12,313 bases of DNA from Oribacterium sp. UBA4274 (GTDB taxonomy: Bacteria > Bacillota > Clostridia > Lachnospirales > Lachnospiraceae), in NCBI GenBank assembly GCA_002396005.1, contig DGVW01000106.1:1-12313 (forward strand), read 5' to 3'. Position numbers and translations under genes: made by a program. Below are positions 1 through 6,469 of this stretch, piece after piece; the first letter of the stretch is position 1; every line of letters begins with the position of its first letter. The notes below the pieces were generated by a model. That model saw only the letters and a program-made list of their open reading frames with translations, was not told the DNA's origin and searched no databases.

Positions 1-113
1 AGCGGATAATAGATCATCGGCTTATCATAAATTGGAAGTAACTGTTTGGAGGTTACCTTTGTAAGTGGATATAATCTTGTACCGGATCCTCCGGCAAGTA
101 TAATTCCCTTCAT
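1..113 (-). CDS. rfbA: Glucose-1-phosphate thymidylyltransferase, N-terminal part (cut by window edge)
   Basis: Reading the minus strand from the ATG at 111-113 gives a 37-residue N terminus that starts MKGIILAGGSGTRLYPLT and continues through SKQLLPIYDKPMIYYP. The GGSGTRLYPLT stretch is the nucleotide-binding signature (G-G-x-G-T-R-L) of sugar-1-phosphate nucleotidylyltransferases, and KQLLPIYDKPMIYYP is the form typical of RfbA/RmlA. The enzyme joins dTTP and glucose-1-phosphate to make dTDP-glucose, the first step to dTDP-L-rhamnose for surface polysaccharides, and acts in the cytoplasm. A good ribosome binding site (AAAGGAG, complement of 119-125) sits 5 bases before the ATG. The rest of the gene lies beyond the left edge, so completeness and the following rml genes cannot be judged. 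Confidence 0.93.
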   Translation of the reverse strand, partial: MKGIILAGGSGTRLYPLTKVTSKQLLPIYDKPMIYYP

Positions 114-118
114 AAATT

Positions 119-199
119 CTCCTTTAACGATTGAGGACACTGTCCCCACTATCTATACATACTCTTCGTGATTCTAACACAATCACTTTACATATACAA
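119..199 (-). promoter_or_regulatory. rfbA promoter, operator-like palindrome and ribosome binding site
   Basis: On the minus strand a -10 box TAGAAT (171-176), preceded by an extended TGT, lies 17 bases from a weak -35 box TTGTAT (194-199). The -10 matches the consensus at 5 of 6 positions. A perfect inverted repeat GTGATT-7-AATCAC (168-173 and 181-186) covers the -10 box and the spacer, where a repressor could bind. The leader of about 50 bases also carries an 11-base palindrome GGACACTGTCC (135-145) before the AAAGGAG site at 119-125. The promoter is inferred from consensus only. Confidence 0.5.
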
Positions 200-299
200 A
201 TTGAAATATCACAATTTCTATAAATTTCGGGACAAAATCTCATACAAAGTCACTAAAAGCTCTTTGTTAAGTCACGTAAACGGCAACAGTTCTCACCGC
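126..299. other. Intergenic region between the DUF4317 gene and rfbA
   Basis: AT-rich spacer between two minus-strand genes. Apart from the rfbA promoter elements, it has a loose inverted repeat ACAAAG/CTTTGT (about 242-267), which without a clear T-run is a poor terminator candidate. No strong terminator was found for the upstream rsuA-DUF4317 operon, so some read-through into rfbA is possible. A small reading frame running through 168-518 on the plus strand overlaps the DUF4317 gene antisense and has no convincing start signals. Confidence 0.4.
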
Positions 300-1469
300 T
301 CACTTGTCTCCCTCAACCTTCACCGGTTTCAGGTTCTGTCTTATCTTGATGCCGTTGACCTCGATATCATCGGCAATAGGGATCAGAAGATATTCGCGGC
401 CGTCGATAACACGGGTCTCCACCAGATCTGCACTCTCTGCCTTGACATCCAGCTTCATGGTAAGAGATTTAACAACAAGATGCTTCTGATCCTGGATGTT
501 TTCAGCAATAAGAGGTGAGTTGTCATCGCCTACAGCCTCATCGTAGATACGTTCGAACTGGTTTAATTGTTCATCCGAAGCCCCATTTGAGGCAAGAAGC
601 CGTTTCATATCGCTCTTGCCAAGCTCTACGTGATCATCTGTTTCCTTATCGTTACTGTTCTCGCGGATCATATCGTTAAGCTCCTCCGATATGCTGCGTA
701 CAGTTTCAAAGGTACAGTCGCCGGAAAGAGTTGTCTCTATGATCTCTCTGAATACGTGCTGCTGATCCTTCTCGGTTCTTGTAAGCTCAGTACCCAGCAC
801 ATCAAGAGCAAGCTCCTCATGTCTCTCCTCAGGATGCCGTGAATAGTACAGTGAATTGTGGATATCCATGTTTCTGAAATTAAAGGCCGGGAACAGAAAT
901 GCTGTTTCAGGGTTCTTCACACCCCAGTCATCGGTACGACTCATGAAAGTCTTGGCATTAGCATCGTAACAGAGTCCCTCTCTCAGTAGCTCTACCGGAC
1001 AGATAGAGCAGAGTATAAAGCTGTAAACATACTCGCTGGCATCATCAAGCACAGTCTGGTCCTTAAGCTTCATAGGGATATCATACACTCCGTGGCTCAG
1101 GATGATGAGATACTTTCCGGGATAGCTGTAGCTTCCGATGATCCTGTCAAAAAGCTGTTCTACCATAGCATCATCCTTAAGCTCCGACTGATTGAGACGG
1201 TACAGAAATTCCTGATGTCCTCCCTCGACCTCCTCGGCCACAGGAAACTCTACATTAAAGAGATTCCTGCCAAACTTTCCGGACATGGATTTCTTGAAGA
1301 TCTCGCAGTACTTGGACCTCTCTTCGTCCTCCAGCTGCAGGAACATATCGTGGAAAGTTGATATTTTCTCCTTCTCTTCATTTACATAACAGGCACGCAT
1401 GCGGTCGATGCGGCAGTCATTTTTATTAAAACACTTTGACTTAATTTCGCTAACTGATTTCTTATCCAT
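300..1469 (-). CDS. DUF4317 family protein, function unknown
   Basis: A 389-residue cytoplasmic protein with no signal peptide or membrane segment. Features I associate with DUF4317 are an early R-x-R-x-C-Y-V-N-E-E-K block (residues 24-33), a LSG-like stretch SMSGKFGRNLF (61-71), YLIILSHGVYDIPMK (about 120-134), the cysteine-bearing YSFILCSICPVELL (149-162), and an FLFPAFNFRNMDIHNSLYYS block (191-210). The length matches the family. The molecular role of DUF4317 is not known to me and none is assigned. The start ATG (1467-1469) has a GAGG site seven bases upstream inside the end of rsuA, and the two genes overlap by 8 bases, so they are almost certainly co-transcribed and probably translationally coupled. 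The C-terminal part (about residues 255-389) is acidic and less conserved by eye. Confidence 0.85.
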   Translation of the reverse strand: MDKKSVSEIKSKCFNKNDCRIDRMRACYVNEEKEKISTFHDMFLQLEDEERSKYCEIFKKSMSGKFGRNLFNVEFPVAEEVEGGHQEFLYRLNQSELKDDAMVEQLFDRIIGSYSYPGKYLIILSHGVYDIPMKLKDQTVLDDASEYVYSFILCSICPVELLREGLCYDANAKTFMSRTDDWGVKNPETAFLFPAFNFRNMDIHNSLYYSRHPEERHEELALDVLGTELTRTEKDQQHVFREIIETTLSGDCTFETVRSISEELNDMIRENSNDKETDDHVELGKSDMKRLLASNGASDEQLNQFERIYDEAVGDDNSPLIAENIQDQKHLVVKSLTMKLDVKAESADLVETRVIDGREYLLIPIADDIEVNGIKIRQNLKPVKVEGDK

Positions 1470-2322
1470 TTATTTCCTCTTTCAATACAGCGATTTCTTC
1501 TTCTGTGAGGCTTCTGTACTCGCCCGGTGCCAGATTCTCATCCAGCTTCAGAGCTCCCATGGATATTCTCCTTAAATACAGTACATCCTTTCCCTCAGGA
1601 AGAGCCCTTATCATCTTTTTGATCTGATGGAACTTCCCCTCCTGTATAGTGATGAGAACCTCTGAACATAATGTGTCATCATCTATATCAGCAGCCTCCT
1701 CGGCTCCTGCCCACGCAGCTCCCGCAAGACGGACTCTCTCATACCTCTCATCCTCCGGAGTAAGCCCGATTTCTGCTCTCAAGGTCGTCACCGTCTTACC
1801 CGTACTTATGACAGAAAGTTCTGCCGGCATGGCCGTGAGATGCTCATCAAACTTTATGCCCTTTGCAAATGTCTCCATATCCTGCTCCGTCACTATCCCG
1901 GAAACAACAGCATAGTAAGTCTTGTCTATATGATGTTTCGGCGCAAGCAGTCTGTGAGCCAGAGGACCATCATTGGTTATGATGAGAAGTCCCTCTGTAT
2001 CCTTGTCCAGTCTCCCCACTGGGAACAGATCCTTACGCGCCTGTCCGCCGAAGAAATCGTCACGGATGAGATCAACTACCGTAACTTGTCTTTTGTCATC
2101 ACTTGCAGAAATGATGCCTGCAGGTTTATGGAGCATATAATACTGAAGCTCCTCATATTTTATCTCCTGGTCATAAAAGGTTATGACTGCTCCTTCCGGA
2201 ACAGCCGCTCCGGAGTCTCTTACAACTTCACCGTTAACAGTGACCTTGCACTTACGGATTGCTTTTTTTATATCACTTCTGCTGCCGACTCCCATGTCGC
2301 ACAGATATTTATCCAAACGCAT
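1462..2322 (-). CDS. rsuA: 16S rRNA pseudouridine synthase, RsuA/RluB family
   Basis: A 286-residue enzyme that converts a uridine in ribosomal RNA to pseudouridine. An N-terminal S4 RNA-binding domain (residues 1-55, starting MRLDKYLCDMGVGSRSD) is followed by the catalytic domain with YYMLHKPAGIISA (61-73) and the signature VGRLDKDTEGLLIITNDG (102-119). D106 in GRLD is the catalytic aspartate, and KTYYAV (134-139) carries the conserved tyrosine. By architecture it is RsuA-like (U516 of 16S rRNA), but RluB/RluE-type specificity on 23S rRNA cannot be excluded. An alanine- and aspartate-rich insertion (about residues 206-224) interrupts the C-terminal part. The AAGGAG site at 2328-2334 sits 5 bases before the ATG. 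The gene is first in an operon with the DUF4317 gene. Confidence 0.9.
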   Translation of the reverse strand: MRLDKYLCDMGVGSRSDIKKAIRKCKVTVNGEVVRDSGAAVPEGAVITFYDQEIKYEELQYYMLHKPAGIISASDDKRQVTVVDLIRDDFFGGQARKDLFPVGRLDKDTEGLLIITNDGPLAHRLLAPKHHIDKTYYAVVSGIVTEQDMETFAKGIKFDEHLTAMPAELSVISTGKTVTTLRAEIGLTPEDERYERVRLAGAAWAGAEEAADIDDDTLCSEVLITIQEGKFHQIKKMIRALPEGKDVLYLRRISMGALKLDENLAPGEYRSLTEEEIAVLKEEING

Positions 2323-2365
2323 ATATGCTCCTTCATCATATCCTATGAATCACAGATGGGTACCT

Positions 2366-2390
2366 TACCATATAATACCATGAGTGTCAA
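2366..2390 (-). promoter_or_regulatory. Candidate promoter for rsuA-DUF4317
   Basis: On the minus strand, TATTAT (complement of 2372-2377) is preceded by TGG, an extended -10 arrangement. A consensus-perfect TTGACA (complement of 2385-2390) lies nearby, but only 7 bases upstream of TATTAT, too close to serve as its -35. If TTGACA is the real -35, the -10 would be the poorer TAAGGT near 2362-2367. Which pair is used is undecided. Confidence 0.4.
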
Positions 2391-2460
2391 AAGAAGATCA
2401 GCGCCAATATTTAATAGTAAAAATTAATGAAATAAGTTATTGTCTTATTTTGATATTTAG

Positions 2461-2490
2461 TGAACACTAAACCACTATTTGTGCTACAAT
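2461..2490 (+). promoter_or_regulatory. Promoter of the polysaccharide deacetylase gene
   Basis: The -10 box TACAAT (2485-2490) is preceded by TGC, giving an extended -10. It is 18 bases from a -35-like TGAACA (2461-2466, 4 of 6 matches). Transcription would start near 2497, leaving a leader of about 113 bases. That leader contains a short hairpin TGTTG/CAACA (about 2513-2527) and a CAGCC/GGCTG pairing (about 2531-2561). I do not recognise a known riboswitch there. Confidence 0.5.
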
Positions 2491-2609
2491 AATTTTAAAA
2501 TAATTACTAGCTGTTGTGTTTCAACATTTCAGCCGGTGATTGTGGCAGCAGTAAGGCTGTATAGAGTTTGTATAGTTAAAACAAAACATTATCAGGTCAA
2601 GAAAGTAAT

Positions 2610-4160
2610 ATGAGAAACACACAAATTCGAAGCAATGCTTCAAGACAAACGATACGGTCCGGAGGGGCAAGATCGTCAAACAGCGTCAGGACTTCCGGAA
2701 GACATTCCTCCGGATCGGCAAAACGCCCTGCCGTTTCTTCACAAGGGCGAGGGCCCGGACGGCAGCGAGTTGTATCCAATGCAGAAAAGCAGGCTATAAG
2801 AGAAAAACGCATCCGGGCCATGAAACGTAAAAAGGCAAGGCAGCGGGCCTACACCTACAGAGCGATAGTTTTCGGTTTTCTGGTTCTGTGCATCTTCATG
2901 GTATGGAAGGGCGTGACAGGCATAACCTCCTATATCGACAACAGTCGTCAGGAAAAAGTCAATGCAATGCAGGATATAGAAATCTACAAGGGTAATTCCT
3001 CCATCGATGTGGCAGGGGAGACATTCGCAGCAGAGGCCTCTGTTCCTGAGGCAACCGCCGCCGATACCAGTGATCCTACCCACGTTCTGTCAAATGGACG
3101 TTATGTTGATACAACGAAGCCGATGGTAGCTCTCACCTGGGATGACGGACCTAACGGCTCAACAGGTGAAGCCATCATGGATGTGCTTGAAGCCAACAAC
3201 GGCCGAGGCACCTTCTTTATAGTCGGTGAACGTATCGACAAGTTCGCAAGCGAGGTTCAGCGCATGGCGGCGAACGGACATGAAATCGCAAATCACAGCT
3301 GGGATCATGATGAGAAGCTGTCCAAGATGGATTCAGCCTACATATCGTCAGAGTTTGAGAAGACTAATGCTAAAGTTCAGGAGCTCACCGGTATCACTCC
3401 TACTCTCGCACGTCTCCCGGGCGGTATCATCAGCGATGAGGTAAAGAGTACCCTGACCATGCCTCTCATCTTTTGGTCTGTAGATACCCTGGACTGGAAA
3501 TCAAGAAACGCCGGATCAGTAGCTGATATCATAAGATCGGAAGTCAAGGACGGAGATATCGTCCTGATGCATGAGCTATACGCTTCTACTCAGGCAGCCT
3601 GTGAAGAAGTCATCCCATGGCTGGCTCAGCAGGGATATCAGCTTGTAACCGTTTCTGAGCTTATCCAGTTTAGAAATGCCGAGGTAGCAGGAGGAAACGG
3701 CAAGCAATATTCATCCTTCCCACCTACCGAAACGGTTGCAGAAACAACCGCGGCTCCGGTAGCTACAGAGGAAGCGGCTGTTTCTGCAGACACACAGTCT
3801 TCAGATTCCGGAAGCAAGAGTGAAGCTACAGAAGCGGACGATGACGACGAGGAAACCACCTCAGCCAAAAAGAGTACAACTAAGGCTCAGGATGAGGAGG
3901 AGGAAACCAAGAGCTCACAGAAAAAATCTGAAACTACAACAGAAACTGCAGCTGCTTCCAATGAGTCCTCCAACACAGAAGATGTTATAGAAGCTCCTGA
4001 TGCAGTTCAGAACGATACTTACACTCCGACTGAAGCTGCAGCCGCTCAGGCAGTCACAGAAACAGCATGGTGGATGGCACCGAACAGCGACAGCTCAGGA
4101 AACGCCTCCTCAGACAGCGGACAGGCCGATGCCATTCAGGCCATCGATGCACCGGGCTAA
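2610..4160 (+). CDS. Membrane-anchored polysaccharide deacetylase (NodB domain)
   Basis: A 516-residue surface enzyme expected to remove acetyl groups from a cell-wall or envelope glycan. Residues 1-80 are an arginine/serine-rich basic cytoplasmic head. A single membrane segment spans about 84-105, and an extracellular spacer follows to 160. The NodB fold covers about 171-352, with all five motifs visible: TWDDGP (D178, D179), NHSWDH (metal ligands H229 and H233), RLPGG (R268), DTLDW (D292, D295) and IVLMH (H321). The tail from about 375 to 516 is low-complexity, rich in Thr, Ser, Glu and Ala with an acidic DDDDEE run, and probably spans or contacts the wall. The substrate (peptidoglycan or another polymer) cannot be told. 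No strong Shine-Dalgarno site precedes the ATG, only AAGAAAG 5 bases upstream, so translation may be weak. A terminator follows directly. Confidence 0.9.
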   Translation: MRNTQIRSNASRQTIRSGGARSSNSVRTSGRHSSGSAKRPAVSSQGRGPGRQRVVSNAEKQAIREKRIRAMKRKKARQRAYTYRAIVFGFLVLCIFMVWKGVTGITSYIDNSRQEKVNAMQDIEIYKGNSSIDVAGETFAAEASVPEATAADTSDPTHVLSNGRYVDTTKPMVALTWDDGPNGSTGEAIMDVLEANNGRGTFFIVGERIDKFASEVQRMAANGHEIANHSWDHDEKLSKMDSAYISSEFEKTNAKVQELTGITPTLARLPGGIISDEVKSTLTMPLIFWSVDTLDWKSRNAGSVADIIRSEVKDGDIVLMHELYASTQAACEEVIPWLAQQGYQLVTVSELIQFRNAEVAGGNGKQYSSFPPTETVAETTAAPVATEEAAVSADTQSSDSGSKSEATEADDDDEETTSAKKSTTKAQDEEEETKSSQKKSETTTETAAASNESSNTEDVIEAPDAVQNDTYTPTEAAAAQAVTETAWWMAPNSDSSGNASSDSGQADAIQAIDAPG

Positions 4161-4173
4161 TATTGATATTTAC

Positions 4174-4210
4174 AAAATGAACGAGTCCATAGTGACCCGT
4201 TCATTTTTTT
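4174..4210 (+). terminator. Rho-independent terminator of the deacetylase gene
   Basis: A stem AAAATGAACG/CGTTCATTTT (4174-4183 with 4198-4207) continues, after one A-C mismatch, into GTC/GAC closing a six-base loop, and ends in a run of seven T (4204-4210). It begins 14 bases after the stop codon. Confidence 0.88.
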
Positions 4211-4338
4211 AATTCTTGCCATATATCCTGCATTAAACCTATCTTACGTCAAAACTTGTATTAAACAGTCCGGATACAGCGAAGTAAATCAAAGTGAGCC
4301 TCTCGCACGTTTTGATGTCATTTTAATTTCTTTTCGTT
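4211..4338. other. Intergenic spacer with an imperfect inverted repeat
   Basis: Between the deacetylase terminator and the pepF promoter. ACGTCAAAAC (about 4246-4255) is matched by GTTTTGATGT (4310-4319) at 9 of 10 positions, about 54 bases apart, with a small GTG-AG/CT-CAC hairpin between. No gene or known RNA is recognised. It may be a chance pairing in AT-rich DNA. Confidence 0.3.
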
Positions 4339-4400
4339 TATAATCTCAGTTGAATAGTAAGTCACATACCGGTCTAACCCAATTCATCCCCGGTGTGACT
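4339..4400 (+). promoter_or_regulatory. pepF promoter -10 box and leader hairpin
   Basis: A consensus-perfect TATAAT lies at 4339-4344. No good -35 is found at 17 bases: TGTCAT at 4316-4321 is poor, and TTGATG at 4312-4317 is 21 bases away. Transcription would begin near 4351. The leader then folds into a hairpin with stems AGTCACA/TGTGACT (4360-4366 with 4394-4400) and CCGG/CCGG (4369-4372 with 4390-4393), with a two-base bulge and a 17-base loop. It ends four bases before the GGAGG ribosome binding site. Confidence 0.5.
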
Positions 4401-4403
4401 CAT

Positions 4404-4408
4404 GGAGG
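4404..4408 (+). promoter_or_regulatory. pepF ribosome binding site that fixes the start codon
   Basis: GGAGG sits 5 bases before the ATG at 4414-4416. An in-frame ATG at 4402 overlaps this site and has no Shine-Dalgarno sequence of its own, so the longer reading (four extra residues, MEVI) is unlikely. Confidence 0.85.
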
Positions 4409-4413
4409 TTATA

Positions 4414-6087
4414 ATGAAATTTTCAGAGATGCCATATGAACGCATAGATTTTAAAGAACTCACAAAGGAGTTCAAGGAACTCGAGGAAAAGTTTGAGAAA
4501 GCCGGTTCCGGCGAAGAACAGTTTGAAATTCATGAACAGTTCTACAGAATATATAATCACGTAATGACAGAGTCACAGATTGCCATGATTCGCTCGGATA
4601 TAGATATGTCCGATGAGGCACTCCTTAGTGAACAGCAGTACTTTGATGAGAACATGCCGATTTTTCAGAATCTTGTAGTTTCTTATCGGAAGAAGCTTTT
4701 CAATTCACCCTATCGTCCTTATCTTGAGAAACGTATCGGCAAGGTTGCATTCAAAAACATCGAACTTGCCATGCAGGCAGTTGATGAAAAGCTTATACCT
4801 CTTATGCAGGAGGAGAACAAGCTGCAGACCGAATACAACAAGCTTCTTGCAAGCGCCAAAATAAACTGGAACGGCGAGGAACTGAATCTGAGCCTGATGA
4901 ATCCTTACTTAAACAACAAAGACAGAAACATCCGTAAGGAAGCATGGGCAAAGTACACTGAGTTCTTCGTTGCACATCAGGATGAACTCTATGATTTTTA
5001 TGACAAGCTTGTGAAGAACCGCACGAAACAAGGCGAGCTCATGGGACACGACAATTATCTCCCTCTCGGATATGCCCGCATGAACAGAAACAGCTTCGGA
5101 AGATCTGATGTAGCGGAATTCCGCAAGCAGGTTAAACGGGATCTCGTGCCTTTTGCAGAGAAGCTCCACGATATCCGACGTCAGCAGCTTGGTATCACAA
5201 AGCTCAGCTACATTGATGAGGGAGTTTACTTTACAAACGGAAACCCTGCCCCAACAGGTACACCTGAACAGATTCTTGCAGCCGGCAGAAAGATGTACAA
5301 TGAGCTTTCCCCGGAAACCGCCAGCTTCATAAACTTCATGTGTGACTCAGACCTTTTTGACGTTCTTGGCCGCAAGAACAAAAAGACCGGTGGTTACATG
5401 ACCATGATCCCTGATTATAAAGCACCTTTCATCTTTGCGAACTTCAACGGAACCTCCAGAGATGCTGATGTCATCACTCATGAGTGCGGCCACGCATTCC
5501 AGGGCTACATAACTGCCGGGGATCCTATCATCGAGCACAATGATATCACCATGGAGATCGCGGAAACACATTCCATGTCCATGGAGTTTTTCACTGAACC
5601 ATGGATGGAACTGATCTTCGGAAACCGCGCAGCAGATTATATCCGGATGCATTTCATGGATGCGGTCATGTTCATCCCTTACGGCACCATGGTGGATGAG
5701 TTCCAGGATATCGCCTACTCAAATCCAGGCCTCACTCCGAAGGAGAGAAATGCTGTGTGGCGTGACCTCGAACGTCAGTACAAGCCTCACCTCGACTACA
5801 CCGGAAATGACTACCTTGATAAGGGCGGCTACTGGCAGCATCAGCACCACATCTACGACAGCCCTCTCTACTATATCGATTACTGTATAGCCGGCGCCAA
5901 TGCTCTCCAGTACAAGGTTCGCATGGACAAGGACTACAAGGCTGCCTGGGCAAGCTATCTCGAGCTCTGTAAGCTTTCGGCATCAGACTTCTATAATGGT
6001 CTCGTAAAGAAAGCAGGTCTCGACAACGTATTTGAGGATGGATGTCTCAAGTTTGTTGTAAAGCAATTGGAAGGAAAGCTGAAGTAA
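4414..6087 (+). CDS. pepF: M3 family oligoendopeptidase (PepF type)
   Basis: A 557-residue cytoplasmic zinc metallopeptidase that cuts short peptides. The zinc site HECGH is at residues 356-360 (H356 and H360 ligands, E357 catalytic). The third ligand is E384, 24 residues later in IAETHSM, matching the E-T-x-S pattern of M3 enzymes. The helical N-terminal half (MPYERIDF, FNSPYRPYLEKRIG, then NRTKQGELMGHDNYLPLGYARMNR cut into blocks around 203-230) and the C-terminal YIDYCIAGANALQ (about 487-499) fit bacterial M3 oligoendopeptidases. The length is typical of PepF-like enzymes. There is no signal peptide, so a role in recycling peptides inside the cell is the likely one. The middle position of HECGH is Cys rather than the more usual Phe, Leu or Met, which should not affect zinc binding. 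It appears to be a single-gene transcript ending at the terminator at 6199-6236. Confidence 0.93.
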   Translation: MKFSEMPYERIDFKELTKEFKELEEKFEKAGSGEEQFEIHEQFYRIYNHVMTESQIAMIRSDIDMSDEALLSEQQYFDENMPIFQNLVVSYRKKLFNSPYRPYLEKRIGKVAFKNIELAMQAVDEKLIPLMQEENKLQTEYNKLLASAKINWNGEELNLSLMNPYLNNKDRNIRKEAWAKYTEFFVAHQDELYDFYDKLVKNRTKQGELMGHDNYLPLGYARMNRNSFGRSDVAEFRKQVKRDLVPFAEKLHDIRRQQLGITKLSYIDEGVYFTNGNPAPTGTPEQILAAGRKMYNELSPETASFINFMCDSDLFDVLGRKNKKTGGYMTMIPDYKAPFIFANFNGTSRDADVITHECGHAFQGYITAGDPIIEHNDITMEIAETHSMSMEFFTEPWMELIFGNRAADYIRMHFMDAVMFIPYGTMVDEFQDIAYSNPGLTPKERNAVWRDLERQYKPHLDYTGNDYLDKGGYWQHQHHIYDSPLYYIDYCIAGANALQYKVRMDKDYKAAWASYLELCKLSASDFYNGLVKKAGLDNVFEDGCLKFVVKQLEGKLK

Positions 6088-6089
6088 AC

Positions 6090-6197
6090 GCTTCATCTGT
6101 ATTCCACCTCACGATGGACACTCTTGCCCAAAGCTATAGCATTCCCGCTACCGATTCGGGCCTTGAACCCGTTAGAAACTCGCGCCGCCGGGCGCAC
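6090..6197 (-). mobile_element. Group IIC intron remnant: 5' end of domain I only
   Basis: Read on the minus strand from 6197, the sequence opens with GTGCGCCCGGC, the GUGYG-type 5' end of a group II intron. It runs through GTTTCTAACGGG and GCAAGAGTGTCC to GAGGTGGAAT (complement of 6101-6110). From memory this tracks domain I of group IIC introns such as the Oceanobacillus iheyensis one (GUGUGCCCGGC, then GCAAGGGUGUCC, then AUGGAAUCUGAAGGAAGC). Similarity fades beyond GGAAT, with GAAGC at 6090-6094 the last possible match, three bases from the pepF stop. No reverse transcriptase gene, domain V or intron 3' end is in the window. The 5' end abuts the T-run of a terminator, the usual insertion site of this class. 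Loss of the 3' part points to a deletion, since failed reverse transcription would instead lose the 5' end. Confidence 0.75.
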
Positions 6198-6198
6198 T

Positions 6199-6236
6199 AA
6201 AAAACGGAGGCTGCCACACCCGGCGCCTCCGTTTTT
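6199..6236. terminator. Two-way terminator between pepF and the DHHW gene
   Basis: Stem CGGAGGC/GCCTCCG (6205-6211 with 6225-6231) is extended inward, past a bulged T, by GCC/GGC around the loop ACACCC. It is flanked by six A (6199-6204) and five T (6232-6236), so a T-run follows the hairpin on either strand. It can end pepF transcripts rightward and MBOAT-DHHW transcripts leftward. The intron remnant begins two bases beyond its leftward T-run. Confidence 0.88.
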
Positions 6237-6237
6237 C

Positions 6238-6446
6238 ATATTATGATGTAAGGGTCAAAAGTACCAAATCACGTGCTTGCACGTTGATTTGAGACTTTAT
6301 GACCCGCCCGAACACGAATAACGTAGTCGTTTTGCATAGCAAAAGGACGTGAGTTATGAGTGTTCAGCAGCACTTTGCACACGGATGTGTGCGTGCTGCG
6401 CATCATCAGTGAGTGGCAAATACTTTTGACACTCACATCATATTAT
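6238..6446. repeat. Palindromic, multi-hairpin intergenic element (MITE-like)
   Basis: The ends, 6238-6263 and 6421-6446, are inverted copies of each other (23 of 26 positions pair). Inside are hairpin A (6252-6305, about 24 pairs with two small bulges), hairpin B (6310-6365, stems GAACAC/GTGTTC, ATAAC/GTTAT and TTTTGC/GCAAAA), hairpin C (6367-6399, GCAGCAC/GTGCTGC then GCACAC/GTGTGC) and hairpin D (6409-6436, GTGAGTG/CACTCAC). A and D share bases with the outer stem, so the element can fold either as four hairpins in a row or as a closed outer stem holding B and C. It has no coding potential. It resembles dispersed repeats of Lachnospiraceae intergenic regions, but copy number cannot be seen here. 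Confidence 0.7.
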
Positions 6447-6469
6447 AAGAGCCTGTTAGCGGTTCTTTA

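Noticed and set aside
242..267. Terminator for the DUF4317 gene
   Set aside because: The ACAAAG/CTTTGT stem is short and AT-rich and has no T-run behind it on the minus strand.
1840..2427. A 195-residue plus-strand frame antisense to rsuA
   Set aside because: It lies opposite a clear pseudouridine synthase with full motifs; it has no start signal or recognisable domain.
2513..2600. Possible riboswitch in the deacetylase leader (CAGCCGGTGATTGTGGCAGC looked cobalamin- or c-di-GMP-like)
   Set aside because: The conserved cores of those classes are not present; only two short hairpins can be drawn.
4246..4319. Second MITE-like element before pepF
   Set aside because: Only a 9-of-10 inverted match with an unstructured middle; it lacks the long ends of the 6238-6446 element and could be chance.
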